This document shows positions 1-7,981 of a stretch of 64,000 nt of DNA, piece by piece (within the stretch, counting starts at the first letter, position 1; each line of letters opens with the position of its first letter). Source of the stretch: an uncultured Litoreibacter sp. (GTDB lineage Bacteria; Pseudomonadota; Alphaproteobacteria; Rhodobacterales; Rhodobacteraceae); the NCBI GenBank assembly GCA_947504205.1, contig CANNGL010000001.1, positions 124,001 to 188,000 of the forward strand. Reading direction: 5' to 3'. The notes under the pieces are model-generated. The model saw only the letters and a list, made by a program, of their open reading frames with translations. It did not search any database and had not been told where the DNA came from. Both the position numbers and the translations under genes were made by a program.

Positions 1-24
1 GCCCGATTCTGGCAGCGGTCCAGC

Positions 25-960
25 TTAACTAGGCGGCTTTTGCCGATCTGGCTTCCAGCGCCGATGTATCCAGAACCACTGGTCCATGTGATCGCGCGCA
101 AGATCTTCAAGGCTGTCGTTCAAAGCTTGCGTCATTTCGCGGGGCGTGGTGTGAGGGATTGGCGCCTCGCAGAGCACTTCAAAATCGAGACCGTTTGGTT
201 GCCGGATGCCATATACCGGGACGACAAGAGCGTCATATTTGATCGCCAGTTCTGCGGCTGACAGCGCGGTGGGTGCCGGCTTGCCAAAGAAAGTCAGGTC
301 CGCACCGTCATACATGTATTGATCCATCAGGAAACCGGCCATACCGCCTGCGCGCAGAAACTTAATTAGGCCCGATAAGCCCTTGCGCCCCCTTGGAAAT
401 ACCGGAGTGCCAACAATTGAAATGGCATCCACGTAATAGGGATTGAAATAGCTGTTATTCATCTCGCGGTAGAGGGCCCCTACATTGAAGCCAGCAGCGA
501 TCAAAGCTGCTCGCGGGGCGTCGTAGTTCCCGAAATGCCCGGTGACCAACACAACGGGTCGGCCAGCTTCGTGGGCAGAACGCAGCGCCTCAACGCCGGG
601 GCCTTTCAAGGGGGCGTGGGCGAAGCGCTTGGTGAATCCCTTGCCGGAAAATATCTCGATCAACGTGCGCCCGGCATTGTCGGAAACCGCACGGATCAGG
701 CGTTTGACTTCGTGTTCGGGCAATTCCGGGCAAACATAGGCCAGATTTTCGCGCACGCGTTTGTCATATCCCGCAATTGGCGCGACGAGATGAGCCACCA
801 ACCAGCCGGTGAGTGGGACGCGAATTCGATAAGGCAGCAATAGAGCCGTCCCGATAATTAGCCGGATCGCCAGATAGACCAGAAGATCGGAAAATGTTTT
901 CTGGCCCTGGGCCGTTTCAACGCCGCGCATCATCGCCTCGTGTTTCGCGATGCCAGACAT
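25..960 (-). CDS. Lysophospholipid acyltransferase (LpxL/HtrB family)
   Basis: A 311-residue protein of the lauroyl/myristoyl acyltransferase family, which transfers an acyl chain from acyl-ACP to lipid A precursors or related lipids at the inner membrane. The family HxxxxD signature is present as GHFGNYD near residues 141-147, followed by the R-E-M and F-P-R-G-R-K-G segments typical of the fold. An N-terminal hydrophobic stretch (about residues 25-60) would anchor it. It is the last gene of the minus-strand run and overlaps the EamA gene by 44 nt. The ATG at 960 follows an AGGAC. The family is clear; the exact lipid acceptor cannot be told from sequence. Confidence 0.9.
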   Translation of the reverse strand: MSGIAKHEAMMRGVETAQGQKTFSDLLVYLAIRLIIGTALLLPYRIRVPLTGWLVAHLVAPIAGYDKRVRENLAYVCPELPEHEVKRLIRAVSDNAGRTLIEIFSGKGFTKRFAHAPLKGPGVEALRSAHEAGRPVVLVTGHFGNYDAPRAALIAAGFNVGALYREMNNSYFNPYYVDAISIVGTPVFPRGRKGLSGLIKFLRAGGMAGFLMDQYMYDGADLTFFGKPAPTALSAAELAIKYDALVVPVYGIRQPNGLDFEVLCEAPIPHTTPREMTQALNDSLEDLARDHMDQWFWIHRRWKPDRQKPPS

Positions 961-1786
961 AGAGTCCTGCTCCGATGATCACAAGGGCGCCGAGATAGAC
1001 TGCGAAATCAGGCCAGTCGCCAAAGAAGGTGATTTGCCAAAACGAAGCAAAAAGAAGCGCGGAATAGCTGAACGGGGCGAGCAGTGATGCTTCGGCCAGA
1101 GAAAGGGCGCGGATGAGCAAAAGTTGACCGGCTGCCCCGAAGGCGCCGACAAGTATCAGTGGCGCAATCGCGGATATCGGCGTGGGTTCCCAGTAGAAAG
1201 GAGCCACGCCTGACAGAACAAGGGTGCCAGCCACGCCGGTATAAAAGAGCGATGTCCAGACATCTTCGTCCCGGCCCGCAAGCCTCGTCGCAAGATTATA
1301 CGCGGAATAGCACAACATGCCGCCGATCGGCAGCAGGATTGCCCACGAGAACTCAGCTGAACCGGGGCGCAAGACGATCAGAGCTCCGAGCAGGGCAACC
1401 CCTGCGGCGACTGCACGGCGGATGCCAAAGCGCTCGCCCAACAAAACGGCTGCGCCGAGCATGATGATGATTGGAGCTAGCTGCATGATGGTCGTGGTTT
1501 CGACCAGCGAGACATACCGAAAACCGCTGAAGAAAAAGCCAGTCGCTGACAACAGAACCAAGGCACGAAAGGCTTGTAGAAAAGGGTGATCTGTTTGCAG
1601 GACGTCTTTCAGACGCGGCAGGATCAGCATGGTTACGATGATCATCTGTCCTGCGTATCGAGCCCAAAGCGTGGTGGTCGTCGGGACCTGATCTGCCAAG
1701 AGCTTTGCCATCAGGTCCATAAGCGAAAAGCAAAGCGTTGCAATCAGCATCAGGCCTATGGCGAGACCGGTTTTGGACTGGTTCAA
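917..1786 (-). CDS. EamA/DMT-family transporter
   Basis: A 289-residue integral membrane protein with about ten predicted helices in two EamA repeats, the layout of the drug/metabolite transporter superfamily (RhaT/YdcZ-like exporters). Its ATG overlaps the stop codon of the nitrile hydratase alpha-type gene (ATGA, 1783-1786), so it is probably translated in coupling with it. The substrate is unknown. Position at the end of a sulfur/thiocyanate operon makes export of a product or a thiol metabolite possible, but that is inference from context only. Confidence 0.88.
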   Translation of the reverse strand: MNQSKTGLAIGLMLIATLCFSLMDLMAKLLADQVPTTTTLWARYAGQMIIVTMLILPRLKDVLQTDHPFLQAFRALVLLSATGFFFSGFRYVSLVETTTIMQLAPIIIMLGAAVLLGERFGIRRAVAAGVALLGALIVLRPGSAEFSWAILLPIGGMLCYSAYNLATRLAGRDEDVWTSLFYTGVAGTLVLSGVAPFYWEPTPISAIAPLILVGAFGAAGQLLLIRALSLAEASLLAPFSYSALLFASFWQITFFGDWPDFAVYLGALVIIGAGLYVWHRETRGDDARR

Positions 1787-2421
1787 GCCGGGTCTTTCGG
1801 AAGCCCGGTTCCGATCATGCTGTCGCGAGTCACCAGAGCTGCCAGAGCATGCGTATCAAGGTTTTCAGTGCCTGACGGCCGGGCTGGCAGAACGATATAG
1901 CGCATGTCGGCTGTGCTATCGTGTACCCTGACCGTTTTGGTCTCGGGCAATTGCACACCAAACTCGCGCAGAACAGCTCGTGGTTCGCGAACGGCGCGCG
2001 AGCGATATTCGCGCGTTTTGTACCAGTCGGGCGGAAGTCCCAGCAGATTTCGCGGATAGCAGGAGCATAAGGTGCACACGATCAGGTTGTGCACGTCCGA
2101 GGTGTTCTCGACCGCCAGTAAGTTCATCGGGCCGATATCAAAGCCCATTTCGCGCGACGCGGCGGACGCATCATCAAGCAGTCGCGCCTTGAAGTCCGGA
2201 TCTGTCCATGCGCGGGCGACCACAGCGGCTCCGTTTGCCGGGGATCGCGCGTCCATCGCTTCGATCTGAGCGGTCACTTCCGCAGCGCTTACTTCCCCTT
2301 TTTCGATCATCAGCTCGCGGATCGCGATTTCCATCGTCTGCCAGTAGGTGAGCGGGCCATCATTGTCCTGCCTGTAAGGATGGCCGGAGGGGGACAGATG
2401 TTCGGCATGATCATGGGGCAT
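1783..2421 (-). CDS. Thiocyanate hydrolase gamma / nitrile hydratase alpha-type subunit (cobalt)
   Basis: A 212-residue metal-binding subunit of the nitrile hydratase family. The metal claw C-T-L-C-S-C is at residues 116-121 (Cys116, Cys119, Ser120, Cys121); Thr in the second position is the cobalt-type form. In this family the second and third cysteines become sulfinic and sulfenic acids. The residue after C-Y-P is Arg124, where ordinary nitrile hydratases usually carry Trp. A basic residue there would suit an anionic substrate such as thiocyanate. The A-W-x-D-P and Y-R-S-R-A-V-R-E-P motifs are kept. It is encoded after two genes matching the halves of the beta subunit, the gene order of scnB-scnA-scnC. 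Nitrile hydratase remains the alternative. Confidence 0.85.
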   Translation of the reverse strand: MPHDHAEHLSPSGHPYRQDNDGPLTYWQTMEIAIRELMIEKGEVSAAEVTAQIEAMDARSPANGAAVVARAWTDPDFKARLLDDASAASREMGFDIGPMNLLAVENTSDVHNLIVCTLCSCYPRNLLGLPPDWYKTREYRSRAVREPRAVLREFGVQLPETKTVRVHDSTADMRYIVLPARPSGTENLDTHALAALVTRDSMIGTGLPKDPA

Positions 2422-2717
2422 CAGGACATCTCCTCAAGCCAGTGTTCGTATATCTCTGCATCAACCGTATCTCCGGGCACCTCAGCGGAGCCCCATATCT
2501 CTGCCATGTCAAATCGCACGCGGTAGAGATATTTTTCGCCAGCCGGCAGCCCGTAGGCCAGTTGCTCGGGGTTCTTGAAAGGGCGGATGGCGCGTTCGAT
2601 AATTCCTGTCTTCCCGCGCAGATAAGTGGGCGTCCTCACATGACCTGGTGGCTGCAATTTCTTGACGCTGACGCTTGTGCCGGGTTCAAACATCCTGCGC
2701 GGCCCCATAGGTTTCAC
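2421..2717 (-). CDS. Thiocyanate hydrolase alpha / C-terminal half of nitrile hydratase beta
   Basis: A 98-residue protein equivalent to the SH3-like C-terminal half of nitrile hydratase beta subunits. The visible signature is G-H-V-R-T-P-x-Y-x-R-G-K-x-G at residues 25-38, then Y-R-V-R-F and A-E-I-W-G, and a C-terminal E-H-W-L-E. Ordinary beta subunits (about 220 aa) have this fused to the preceding half; here they are separate reading frames that overlap by 32 nt. The start shown is a GTG; ATGs at 2708 or 2693 are possible. The stop overlaps the next ATG (TGATG), so the three subunits are translationally coupled. Thiocyanate hydrolase and toyocamycin nitrile hydratase are the known three-subunit members. 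Confidence 0.82.
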   Translation of the reverse strand: MKPMGPRRMFEPGTSVSVKKLQPPGHVRTPTYLRGKTGIIERAIRPFKNPEQLAYGLPAGEKYLYRVRFDMAEIWGSAEVPGDTVDAEIYEHWLEEMS

Positions 2718-3036
2718 CGCGGCTCTTGATCTCCGCCATCTTTGTCGCGAGTTCTTCCAGAGAATAGACGCCCGCTTCGATCAGATTCTGATTCACCGCA
2801 GCGACCCATCTTTCATAATACGTCATTGTTTCAAAAGCATCTTCGCCCATGTCTTCCAAGGCTCTGCGCAGGCCATCGACAGTGAAATGACCTTTAAGTG
2901 ATCCTAGGATCATCAAGGCGTCGACGCGCTTTTCCCAAAGCGCGAAATCGTGCCCATCCATGGGAATTTCGCCAGCGGGATCTCCGCCCATATCGTGCCA
3001 GCGCCGTGCTGGATCCGTCGAAGGTGATTTGCTCAT
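2686..3036 (-). CDS. Thiocyanate hydrolase beta / N-terminal half of nitrile hydratase beta
   Basis: A 116-residue helical protein matching the N-terminal half of nitrile hydratase beta. It carries the diagnostic H-D-M-G-G near residue 14, then a W-E-K-R-V-D-A-L helix and a T-Y-Y-E-R-W segment. Nitrile hydratase activator proteins share the helical part but usually lack the HDxGG start, so I favour a structural subunit over an activator. It is the first of the three overlapping subunit genes and begins 21 nt after the DUF442 gene. No separate activator (P14K/P15K-type) gene is visible in the run, which is odd for a cobalt enzyme of this family. Confidence 0.78.
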   Translation of the reverse strand: MSKSPSTDPARRWHDMGGDPAGEIPMDGHDFALWEKRVDALMILGSLKGHFTVDGLRRALEDMGEDAFETMTYYERWVAAVNQNLIEAGVYSLEELATKMAEIKSRGETYGAAQDV

Positions 3037-3057
3037 GACCCTACGCTAGGGCCTCGT

Positions 3058-3468
3058 TTATCGGTTCGCAAGCGCGTCGATTTGGCCAGCAAGTTGTGGC
3101 ATCGGAAAGCCAGCATCAGACAGGGTATCAATGATCGCTTGAGTGGGTTGCTTGCCTGCTTGGCTCAATGCCCAGACAATTGCCGAGCGGGTCCCTGAAG
3201 CACAATAGGCCAGCGTTTTCCCCTGTTCGTGCTGTGCCTCTACATTCTCCATGGTCAATTGGCCCGGGATCACGGGGTTATCGGCAAAGCTCAGGCCAGC
3301 GGCCTCTGCTGCGGCGCGTATTGCGTCAGGCTGATCGTCGGGTGCGCTTTCGGCATCTGGGCGATTGCAGATGATGTGGGTGTAGCCAGCATCCGCAATA
3401 GCAGACATGTCATGTGCGTGGATCTGAGGAGATACAGCAAAACTCGGAGACAAAACACGAATATCCAT
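3058..3468 (-). CDS. TIGR01244/DUF442 phosphatase- or sulfurtransferase-like protein
   Basis: A 136-residue protein with the dual-specificity-phosphatase-like fold of DUF442. The probable active-site loop is Y-C-A-S-G-T-R-S with Cys89. In several bacteria this domain is fused to, or adjacent to, a persulfide dioxygenase (Blh proteins) and is thought to act as a rhodanese-like sulfurtransferase in sulfide detoxification. A longer open frame extends upstream to 4068, but that part is antisense-like shadow of the YeeE genes. The ATG at 3468, 5 nt after the YeeE stop, gives the family length. It lies between sulfur transport and thiocyanate hydrolase-like genes, consistent with persulfide handling. 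Confidence 0.86.
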   Translation of the reverse strand: MDIRVLSPSFAVSPQIHAHDMSAIADAGYTHIICNRPDAESAPDDQPDAIRAAAEAAGLSFADNPVIPGQLTMENVEAQHEQGKTLAYCASGTRSAIVWALSQAGKQPTQAIIDTLSDAGFPMPQLAGQIDALANR

Positions 3469-3473
3469 GGGTC

Positions 3474-3911
3474 TCAAATACTGACTTCTTGTCTCCGGGT
3501 CCACAGTTTCCGCAAAGTCGGCAGACCGGCCATTGCAGCGATCATCGAGACGAAGAACAACAGCCCTTGCCAGCCGCCGAAACTTAGCGAGGCGATGGCG
3601 GGTCCCGGACACAGGCCCGACAGCCCCCATCCGGCACCAAACAGCGCTGATCCCAGAACCAATTTGCCGTCCAGTATGGGCGATGATGGGGCGGGGAGAG
3701 GGCTTCCCAGTACGCTGTGTTGCCGCCCTTTTGCCAATCGCCAAGCCAAAGCCATCGGAATGATCGCACCGCCCAGAACAAAGGCCAGTGTCGGATCCCA
3801 GTCGCCAAGGATGTCCAGCCAGCCCTGAACCTTGCGGGTGTCGGTCATGCCAGAGATATATAGCCCAGCGCCAAAGAGCCCACCGGCCAAAAGTGCTATG
3901 AACAATCGCAT
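3474..3911 (-). CDS. YeeE/YedE sulfur-transport family protein, second half
   Basis: A 145-residue membrane protein with about four helices, belonging to the YeeE/YedE (TsuA-like) family, which imports thiosulfate or related sulfur compounds. The typical motif G-L-S-G-L-C-P-G-P-A is present, with Cys in the predicted conduction path. The ATG overlaps the stop of the upstream YeeE-like gene (TGATG at 3909-3913). Family members are often two adjacent half-size proteins, as here, or one fused protein. A longer reading frame to 4040 has no support. Together with the neighbouring half it probably forms one transporter. Confidence 0.88.
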   Translation of the reverse strand: MRLFIALLAGGLFGAGLYISGMTDTRKVQGWLDILGDWDPTLAFVLGGAIIPMALAWRLAKGRQHSVLGSPLPAPSSPILDGKLVLGSALFGAGWGLSGLCPGPAIASLSFGGWQGLLFFVSMIAAMAGLPTLRKLWTRRQEVSI

Positions 3912-4330
3912 CAGATCCACCCCAGCATATGTCGAAACAGATAGACCGAGAGCGCGCCCGCAAAGAGGTAGCAAGCTGTTGCGACAATCCCGCGGAGCGA
4001 CAAGCGCGAAATTCCACAAACGCCATGGCCCGAAGTGCACCCGTTAGCCAACCGTGTGCCGAAGCCAACCAGAAGCCCTGCGCATATAATGATTGCGGCG
4101 TTTGATGTCAGATGTGTCTCCGCATTGCCCGCTGTGACGACTGCAGGAACCGCGATCAAGCCAAGAACAAACACGGCGCGCTCCGCCCAGTTCTGGCGAC
4201 CAGAACCATCGACAAGACCACCGATGAGACCGGAAGCCCCCATGATCCGCCCCGAAACGAGCAAGAACAGCGCGGCGGCGCTCCCAATCATCAGGCCTCC
4301 AACAAGGCCCCATAGCCAATCAGCGGGCAT
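3911..4330 (-). CDS. YeeE/YedE sulfur-transport family protein, first half
   Basis: A 139-residue four-helix membrane protein, the partner half of the following YeeE-like gene. It holds the family motif N-G-C-T-S-G-H-G-V-C-G, whose cysteines are conserved in thiosulfate transporters of the TsuA type. The ATG at 4330 (M-P-A-D-W) is preferred to an upstream TTG at 4354. It lies 49 nt downstream of the persulfide dioxygenase gene on the same strand, a pairing also seen in BigR/Blh-type sulfide detoxification operons. Direction and exact substrate are inferred from family knowledge. Confidence 0.88.
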   Translation of the reverse strand: MPADWLWGLVGGLMIGSAAALFLLVSGRIMGASGLIGGLVDGSGRQNWAERAVFVLGLIAVPAVVTAGNAETHLTSNAAIIICAGLLVGFGTRLANGCTSGHGVCGISRLSLRGIVATACYLFAGALSVYLFRHMLGWI

Positions 4331-4379
4331 TGACCGCCTCCTTCTTCGTTCCAAAATTATTCAGTTCTGATGTTTTGTC

Positions 4380-5249
4380 CTACAGCCCATCCACCGGGAC
4401 TTTGAGGAAGACTTTGCCGTCGGTATCGGGTTCCGGCATGTGGCCTGCGCGCATGTTGACCTGCAGCGATGGGATGATCAGTTTGGGCATGCCGAGCGAG
4501 GCATCTCGTGCTTCGCGAAGCTTCACAAAATCGACCTTGGCAGCGCCATCGCCGATATGCACATTTCCCTCTTTCTGTGCGCCAACAGTTGTCTCCCACG
4601 CGAATTCGTCACGCCCAGGCGCCTTATAGTCGTGGCCGACAAAGATGCGCGTCTCATCGGGCAGGGACAGGATTTTTTGAATTGAATCGTAAAGCAATTC
4701 AGCTGAGCCGCCCGGGAAGTCGCAGCGTGCGGTGCCAAAATCCGGCATGAACAGCGTGTCGCCGACAAAGGCTGCGTCGCCAATAACATAGGTCATGCAG
4801 GCGGGGGTGTGGCCGGGCGTATGCAATACATCGCCTCGCAGTTGACCAATGTGGAAGCTGTCGCCTTCGCGAAACAACTGATCGAACTGAGAACCGTCGC
4901 GTTGAAATTCGGTGCCTTCATTGAAGACCTTTCCGAACGTCTCCTGCACCGTCGTGATATTTTTCCCGATGCCGATTTTGCCGCCCAACGCCTCCTGAAG
5001 ATACGGTGCTGCAGACAGGTGATCCGCATGCACATGAGTTTCAAGCAGCCATTGAACATCCAGATCATGCTCTTTGACATAAGCGATGATAGTGTCGGCG
5101 GATTGCGTGTCAGTGCGGCCTGAGGCGTAGTCGAAATCCAGCACCGAATCTATGATTCCAGCGGCTCTGCCTTGCGGGTCCTGAACAACGTAAGAGATCG
5201 TATTTGTCGCCTGATCAAAGAAGCTCTGTACCTTTGGATGAATAGTCAT
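4380..5249 (-). CDS. Persulfide dioxygenase-like MBL-fold protein (ETHE1/Blh type)
   Basis: A 289-residue metallo-beta-lactamase-fold protein. The metal motif T-H-V-H-A-D-H is at residues 71-77 (His72, His74, Asp76, His77), with downstream G-H-T-P-A, V-G-D-T-L-F and V-G-H-D-Y motifs that supply the remaining ligands. Persulfide dioxygenases use a mononuclear iron and glutathione persulfide to give sulfite. A GGAGG lies four bases before the ATG. It is the first gene of the nine-gene minus-strand run, so sulfide or persulfide oxidation is a likely theme of the operon. No ArsR-type BigR regulator gene is present here. Confidence 0.88.
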   Translation of the reverse strand: MTIHPKVQSFFDQATNTISYVVQDPQGRAAGIIDSVLDFDYASGRTDTQSADTIIAYVKEHDLDVQWLLETHVHADHLSAAPYLQEALGGKIGIGKNITTVQETFGKVFNEGTEFQRDGSQFDQLFREGDSFHIGQLRGDVLHTPGHTPACMTYVIGDAAFVGDTLFMPDFGTARCDFPGGSAELLYDSIQKILSLPDETRIFVGHDYKAPGRDEFAWETTVGAQKEGNVHIGDGAAKVDFVKLREARDASLGMPKLIIPSLQVNMRAGHMPEPDTDGKVFLKVPVDGL

Positions 5250-5436
5250 GGTGCCTCCGCGTTACATATTTGACCCAATCATGTGCCCAAGCCCTTGAGA
5301 AGATGGCATATTGAGCAACACAACCTGATTTCGCCTAAAATAATAGCAGATCCTCGCGCATCGGGCGCTATGTCGCGTTGGCGCACCTAACATCGGAGCC
5401 ATCTTTCTGGTATGATTGTGCTACCGGGAGGATGCT

Positions 5437-5628
5437 ATGACAACACAATTTAAGCGCCAGCGAATTGAAGACCTGATTGACGAAGTTGCTGCCGATCCCA
5501 GTCGTGCCGAAGCGGTGAAACAAAACCTGCAGCGTATGATCGATACGCCAAGATACGCGAAGGTTCTCGACAAGTCTGATCGCCCCATCGTGGAATGTGA
5601 CGACTATTTCGACAACATGCCGGTCTGA
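5437..5628 (+). CDS. Small conserved-looking hypothetical protein
   Basis: A 63-residue soluble, charged protein rich in Asp, Arg and Lys, with no signal peptide and no motif I recognise. A strong GGGAGGA ribosome site lies just before the ATG at 5437; the in-frame ATG at 5416 lacks one. It sits alone between the divergent sulfur operon and the convergent acyl-CoA dehydrogenase gene, whose stop codon is four bases away. Likely a real gene from its ribosome site and tight packing, but its function is unknown. Confidence 0.6.
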   Translation: MTTQFKRQRIEDLIDEVAADPSRAEAVKQNLQRMIDTPRYAKVLDKSDRPIVECDDYFDNMPV

Positions 5629-5632
5629 CCGC

Positions 5633-6859
5633 TCAGAGCTTGTTATTCGAATATTTACGCAGTTCAGCACGGGCGACCTGACGACGATGCACCGCATCGG
5701 GACCGTCAGCCAGACGTAAGGTCCTGAGATGAGCCCATTGACGCGCCAGAGGTGTATCCTGTGAAATGCCCTGTGCGCCGAACATCTGCACAGCTTGGTC
5801 GGTGATCTCCAGCGCGATGCGCGGGGCCTCGACCTTAATCTGTGAAATCCACGGGGCCGCAGCTCTTCCATCCCCTTGGTCCATCATCCAAGCCGCCTTG
5901 AGGCACAGTAGCCGAGCCTGTTCGATTTGCATTCGTGCATTGGCGATGTAATCAAAGTTGCCGCCGAGCTGGGCGAGAGGTTTGCCAAAGGCCTCCCGTT
6001 GAAGGGAGCGCTCGCACATCAGTTTCAGCGCGCGTTCGGCCATCCCGATTGCGCGCATACAGTGATGAATGCGTCCCGGTCCAAGGCGGCCCTGTGCGAT
6101 CTCAAAGCCGCGCCCCTCTCCCAGCAGAAGGTTCTCTACCGGCACCCGCACGTCTGTAAACTTGATATGCATGTGTCCGTGTGGCGCTTCGTCGTCGCCG
6201 TAAACCTCCATCGCGCGCAGCTTTTCGATGCCATCTGTCGCGGCATCCACGACAATCATTGAGTGTCGTTTGTGCTTTTCAGCGCTCTCGTCCCCGGTGC
6301 GAACCATCACGATATAGACGGCACAGCGCGGGTCGCCGGCGCCCGTCGCCCACCACTTTTCTCCATTCAACACGTAGTGGTCGCCGTCCCGGACACAGGA
6401 CAGCGCAATGTTGGTCGCGTCCGAGGAGGCGACTTGCGGTTCGGTCATCAGGTAAGCGGATCGAATTTTGCCTGCCATCAAGGGTTTCAGCCACTGCTCT
6501 TGCATCGCGGGCGTTCCGTACTTGGTGAACACCTCCATATTGCCGGTATCTGGCGCATTGCAGTTGAACGTCTCCGGGGCCAGATGGGCGCGACCCATCT
6601 CTTCGGCGAAATAGGCGTAGTCTACCGTCGACAGTCCCGGCCCATCGTCGTTTGTGAGCCATAAGTTCCACAGGTTTCGATCTTTGGCCTTCGCTTTCAA
6701 CCCTTCGATGATTTCTGTTTGCCGTGGTGTGAAGGTCCAGCGATCTCCGATCTCGACCTCGGCGAAATACTCTGCGTCCAAGGGGGCTATTTCGTCAGCC
6801 ACCATGGTCTGGACGCTGTCCAACATCCCTTGAAATTTCTCGTTCAATCCAAGCTGCAT
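5633..6859 (-). CDS. Acyl-CoA dehydrogenase family protein, ACAD10/11 type
   Basis: A 408-residue flavoprotein of the acyl-CoA dehydrogenase fold: N-terminal helical domain, beta domain with M-T-E-P-Q-V-A-S-S-D and the G-x-K-W-W-A-T-G-A FAD-binding stretch, and a C-terminal four-helix domain. At the position of the usual catalytic Glu (Y-E-G) it reads A-D-G-P-D-x-V-H, with Asp385, the form seen in ACAD10/ACAD11-like enzymes. It is divergent, by 81 nt, from an APH-type phosphotransferase gene. In mammals APH and ACAD domains are fused in ACAD10/11, and in the bacterial lva pathway separate genes convert 4-hydroxyacyl-CoA to 3-hydroxyacyl-CoA. A related role here is inference. Confidence 0.9.
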   Translation of the reverse strand: MQLGLNEKFQGMLDSVQTMVADEIAPLDAEYFAEVEIGDRWTFTPRQTEIIEGLKAKAKDRNLWNLWLTNDDGPGLSTVDYAYFAEEMGRAHLAPETFNCNAPDTGNMEVFTKYGTPAMQEQWLKPLMAGKIRSAYLMTEPQVASSDATNIALSCVRDGDHYVLNGEKWWATGAGDPRCAVYIVMVRTGDESAEKHKRHSMIVVDAATDGIEKLRAMEVYGDDEAPHGHMHIKFTDVRVPVENLLLGEGRGFEIAQGRLGPGRIHHCMRAIGMAERALKLMCERSLQREAFGKPLAQLGGNFDYIANARMQIEQARLLCLKAAWMMDQGDGRAAAPWISQIKVEAPRIALEITDQAVQMFGAQGISQDTPLARQWAHLRTLRLADGPDAVHRRQVARAELRKYSNNKL

Positions 6860-6940
6860 GGTGACCCCTGTCTGTTTGGTAAACCCTCAGGCTCTGATCC
6901 CAGCTTGTCAATCAGATCGCAGCGCGTAAAGGTAGCTGGC

Positions 6941-7981
6941 ATGGGCCAGTCACATGAGATTTCAGCGGAGGTGTTGGGGCAGTATCTCCAAGCCAAACTG
7001 CCGGAACTTGGCGCCGTTACAGGGCTGGAAAAATTTGCGACGGGTCAATCCAACCCGACTTACCGACTTAGCACCGAGGCCGGGGAATTCGTTCTTCGGG
7101 CAAAGCCGCCGGGAAAGCTGCTAAAATCTGCACACATGGTCGAGCGCGAATATCGTGTGATGGCTGCATTGTCTGACACCGAAGTTCCGGTGCCGCGCAT
7201 GGTATATCTGTCAGAGGATGAGGACAGCCCAATTGGCCGGGCATTCTTCTTGATGAGATATGTCGAAGGACGGATCTTCTGGGATCCGGCCCTGCCTGAT
7301 CAAAGCGCGGTAAATCGCACGGCGCTATATGATGCGATGAACCTCACGCTCGCCCGGTTGCACAATGTGCGTCCCGAAGAGGTGGGGCTGGGTGATTATG
7401 GCAAGCCGGGCTCGTATTTTGAGCGTCAGACCAGCCGGTGGCATCAGCAATACCTGGCAAGCCGCGCCGCGCCGCGACCAGACATGGACTATATCGCGGA
7501 CTGGCTGGTCGAGCATATGCCCGAAGATGATGGCCAGATCGCTTTGGTGCATGGCGACTATCGGCTGGACAACATGATCTTTTCACCAGACGCGCCGCAT
7601 GTTGTGGCGCTTTTGGACTGGGAGCTATCGACGCTGGGCCATCCACTCGCCGATCTCGCCTACCAATGCATGCAATGGCGACTACCTCATGCAGGTGGAA
7701 TGCGTGGGCTGGGTGGGCTTGATCGAGCGGCTCTCGGTCTTCCAAGCGAGCAGGATTACGTGGCCAGCTATGCCGCTCGGCGCGGTATTTCGCCGCCGGA
7801 AAATTGGGCGTTTTACCTGGTCTTTTGTTTCTTTCGGCTTGCTGCCATTCTGGAAGGCGTCGTAAGGCGCGCAGCGGACGGGAATGCCTCGAACCCCGAG
7901 ACCGCCCGCAGTTATGAGACGGCTATTCCGGTACTCGCCGAGATGGCGCGCCGGGTTACGAAGGAGACCTCTGATGGATGA
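6941..7981 (+). CDS. APH-type phosphotransferase family protein (ACAD10 N-domain/LvaA-like)
   Basis: A 346-residue kinase-like protein of the aminoglycoside phosphotransferase fold. It shows the catalytic loop V-H-G-D-Y-R-L-D-N (Brenner motif) and the metal-binding L-D-W-E-L motif, plus the F-A-T-G-Q-S-N-P-T-Y N-lobe start typical of the ACAD10/LvaA branch. The likely start is the ATG at 6941 (M-G-Q-S-H); the open frame extends further upstream over the divergent dehydrogenase gene. It overlaps the following FadJ-like gene by 8 nt. LvaA phosphorylates 4-hydroxyvaleryl-CoA, and the neighbours here fit a 4-hydroxyacyl-CoA kinase, though the substrate is not shown by sequence. Confidence 0.88.
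   Translation: MGQSHEISAEVLGQYLQAKLPELGAVTGLEKFATGQSNPTYRLSTEAGEFVLRAKPPGKLLKSAHMVEREYRVMAALSDTEVPVPRMVYLSEDEDSPIGRAFFLMRYVEGRIFWDPALPDQSAVNRTALYDAMNLTLARLHNVRPEEVGLGDYGKPGSYFERQTSRWHQQYLASRAAPRPDMDYIADWLVEHMPEDDGQIALVHGDYRLDNMIFSPDAPHVVALLDWELSTLGHPLADLAYQCMQWRLPHAGGMRGLGGLDRAALGLPSEQDYVASYAARRGISPPENWAFYLVFCFFRLAAILEGVVRRAADGNASNPETARSYETAIPVLAEMARRVTKETSDG

Noticed and set aside
3469-4068. Upstream part of the long minus frame that ends with the DUF442 gene
   Set aside because: Only the last 136 residues match the family; the rest overlaps the two YeeE genes in another frame.
5250-5436. Search for a BigR (ArsR-type) box before the persulfide dioxygenase gene
   Set aside because: No clear palindrome or BigR-type site and no bigR gene in the window.
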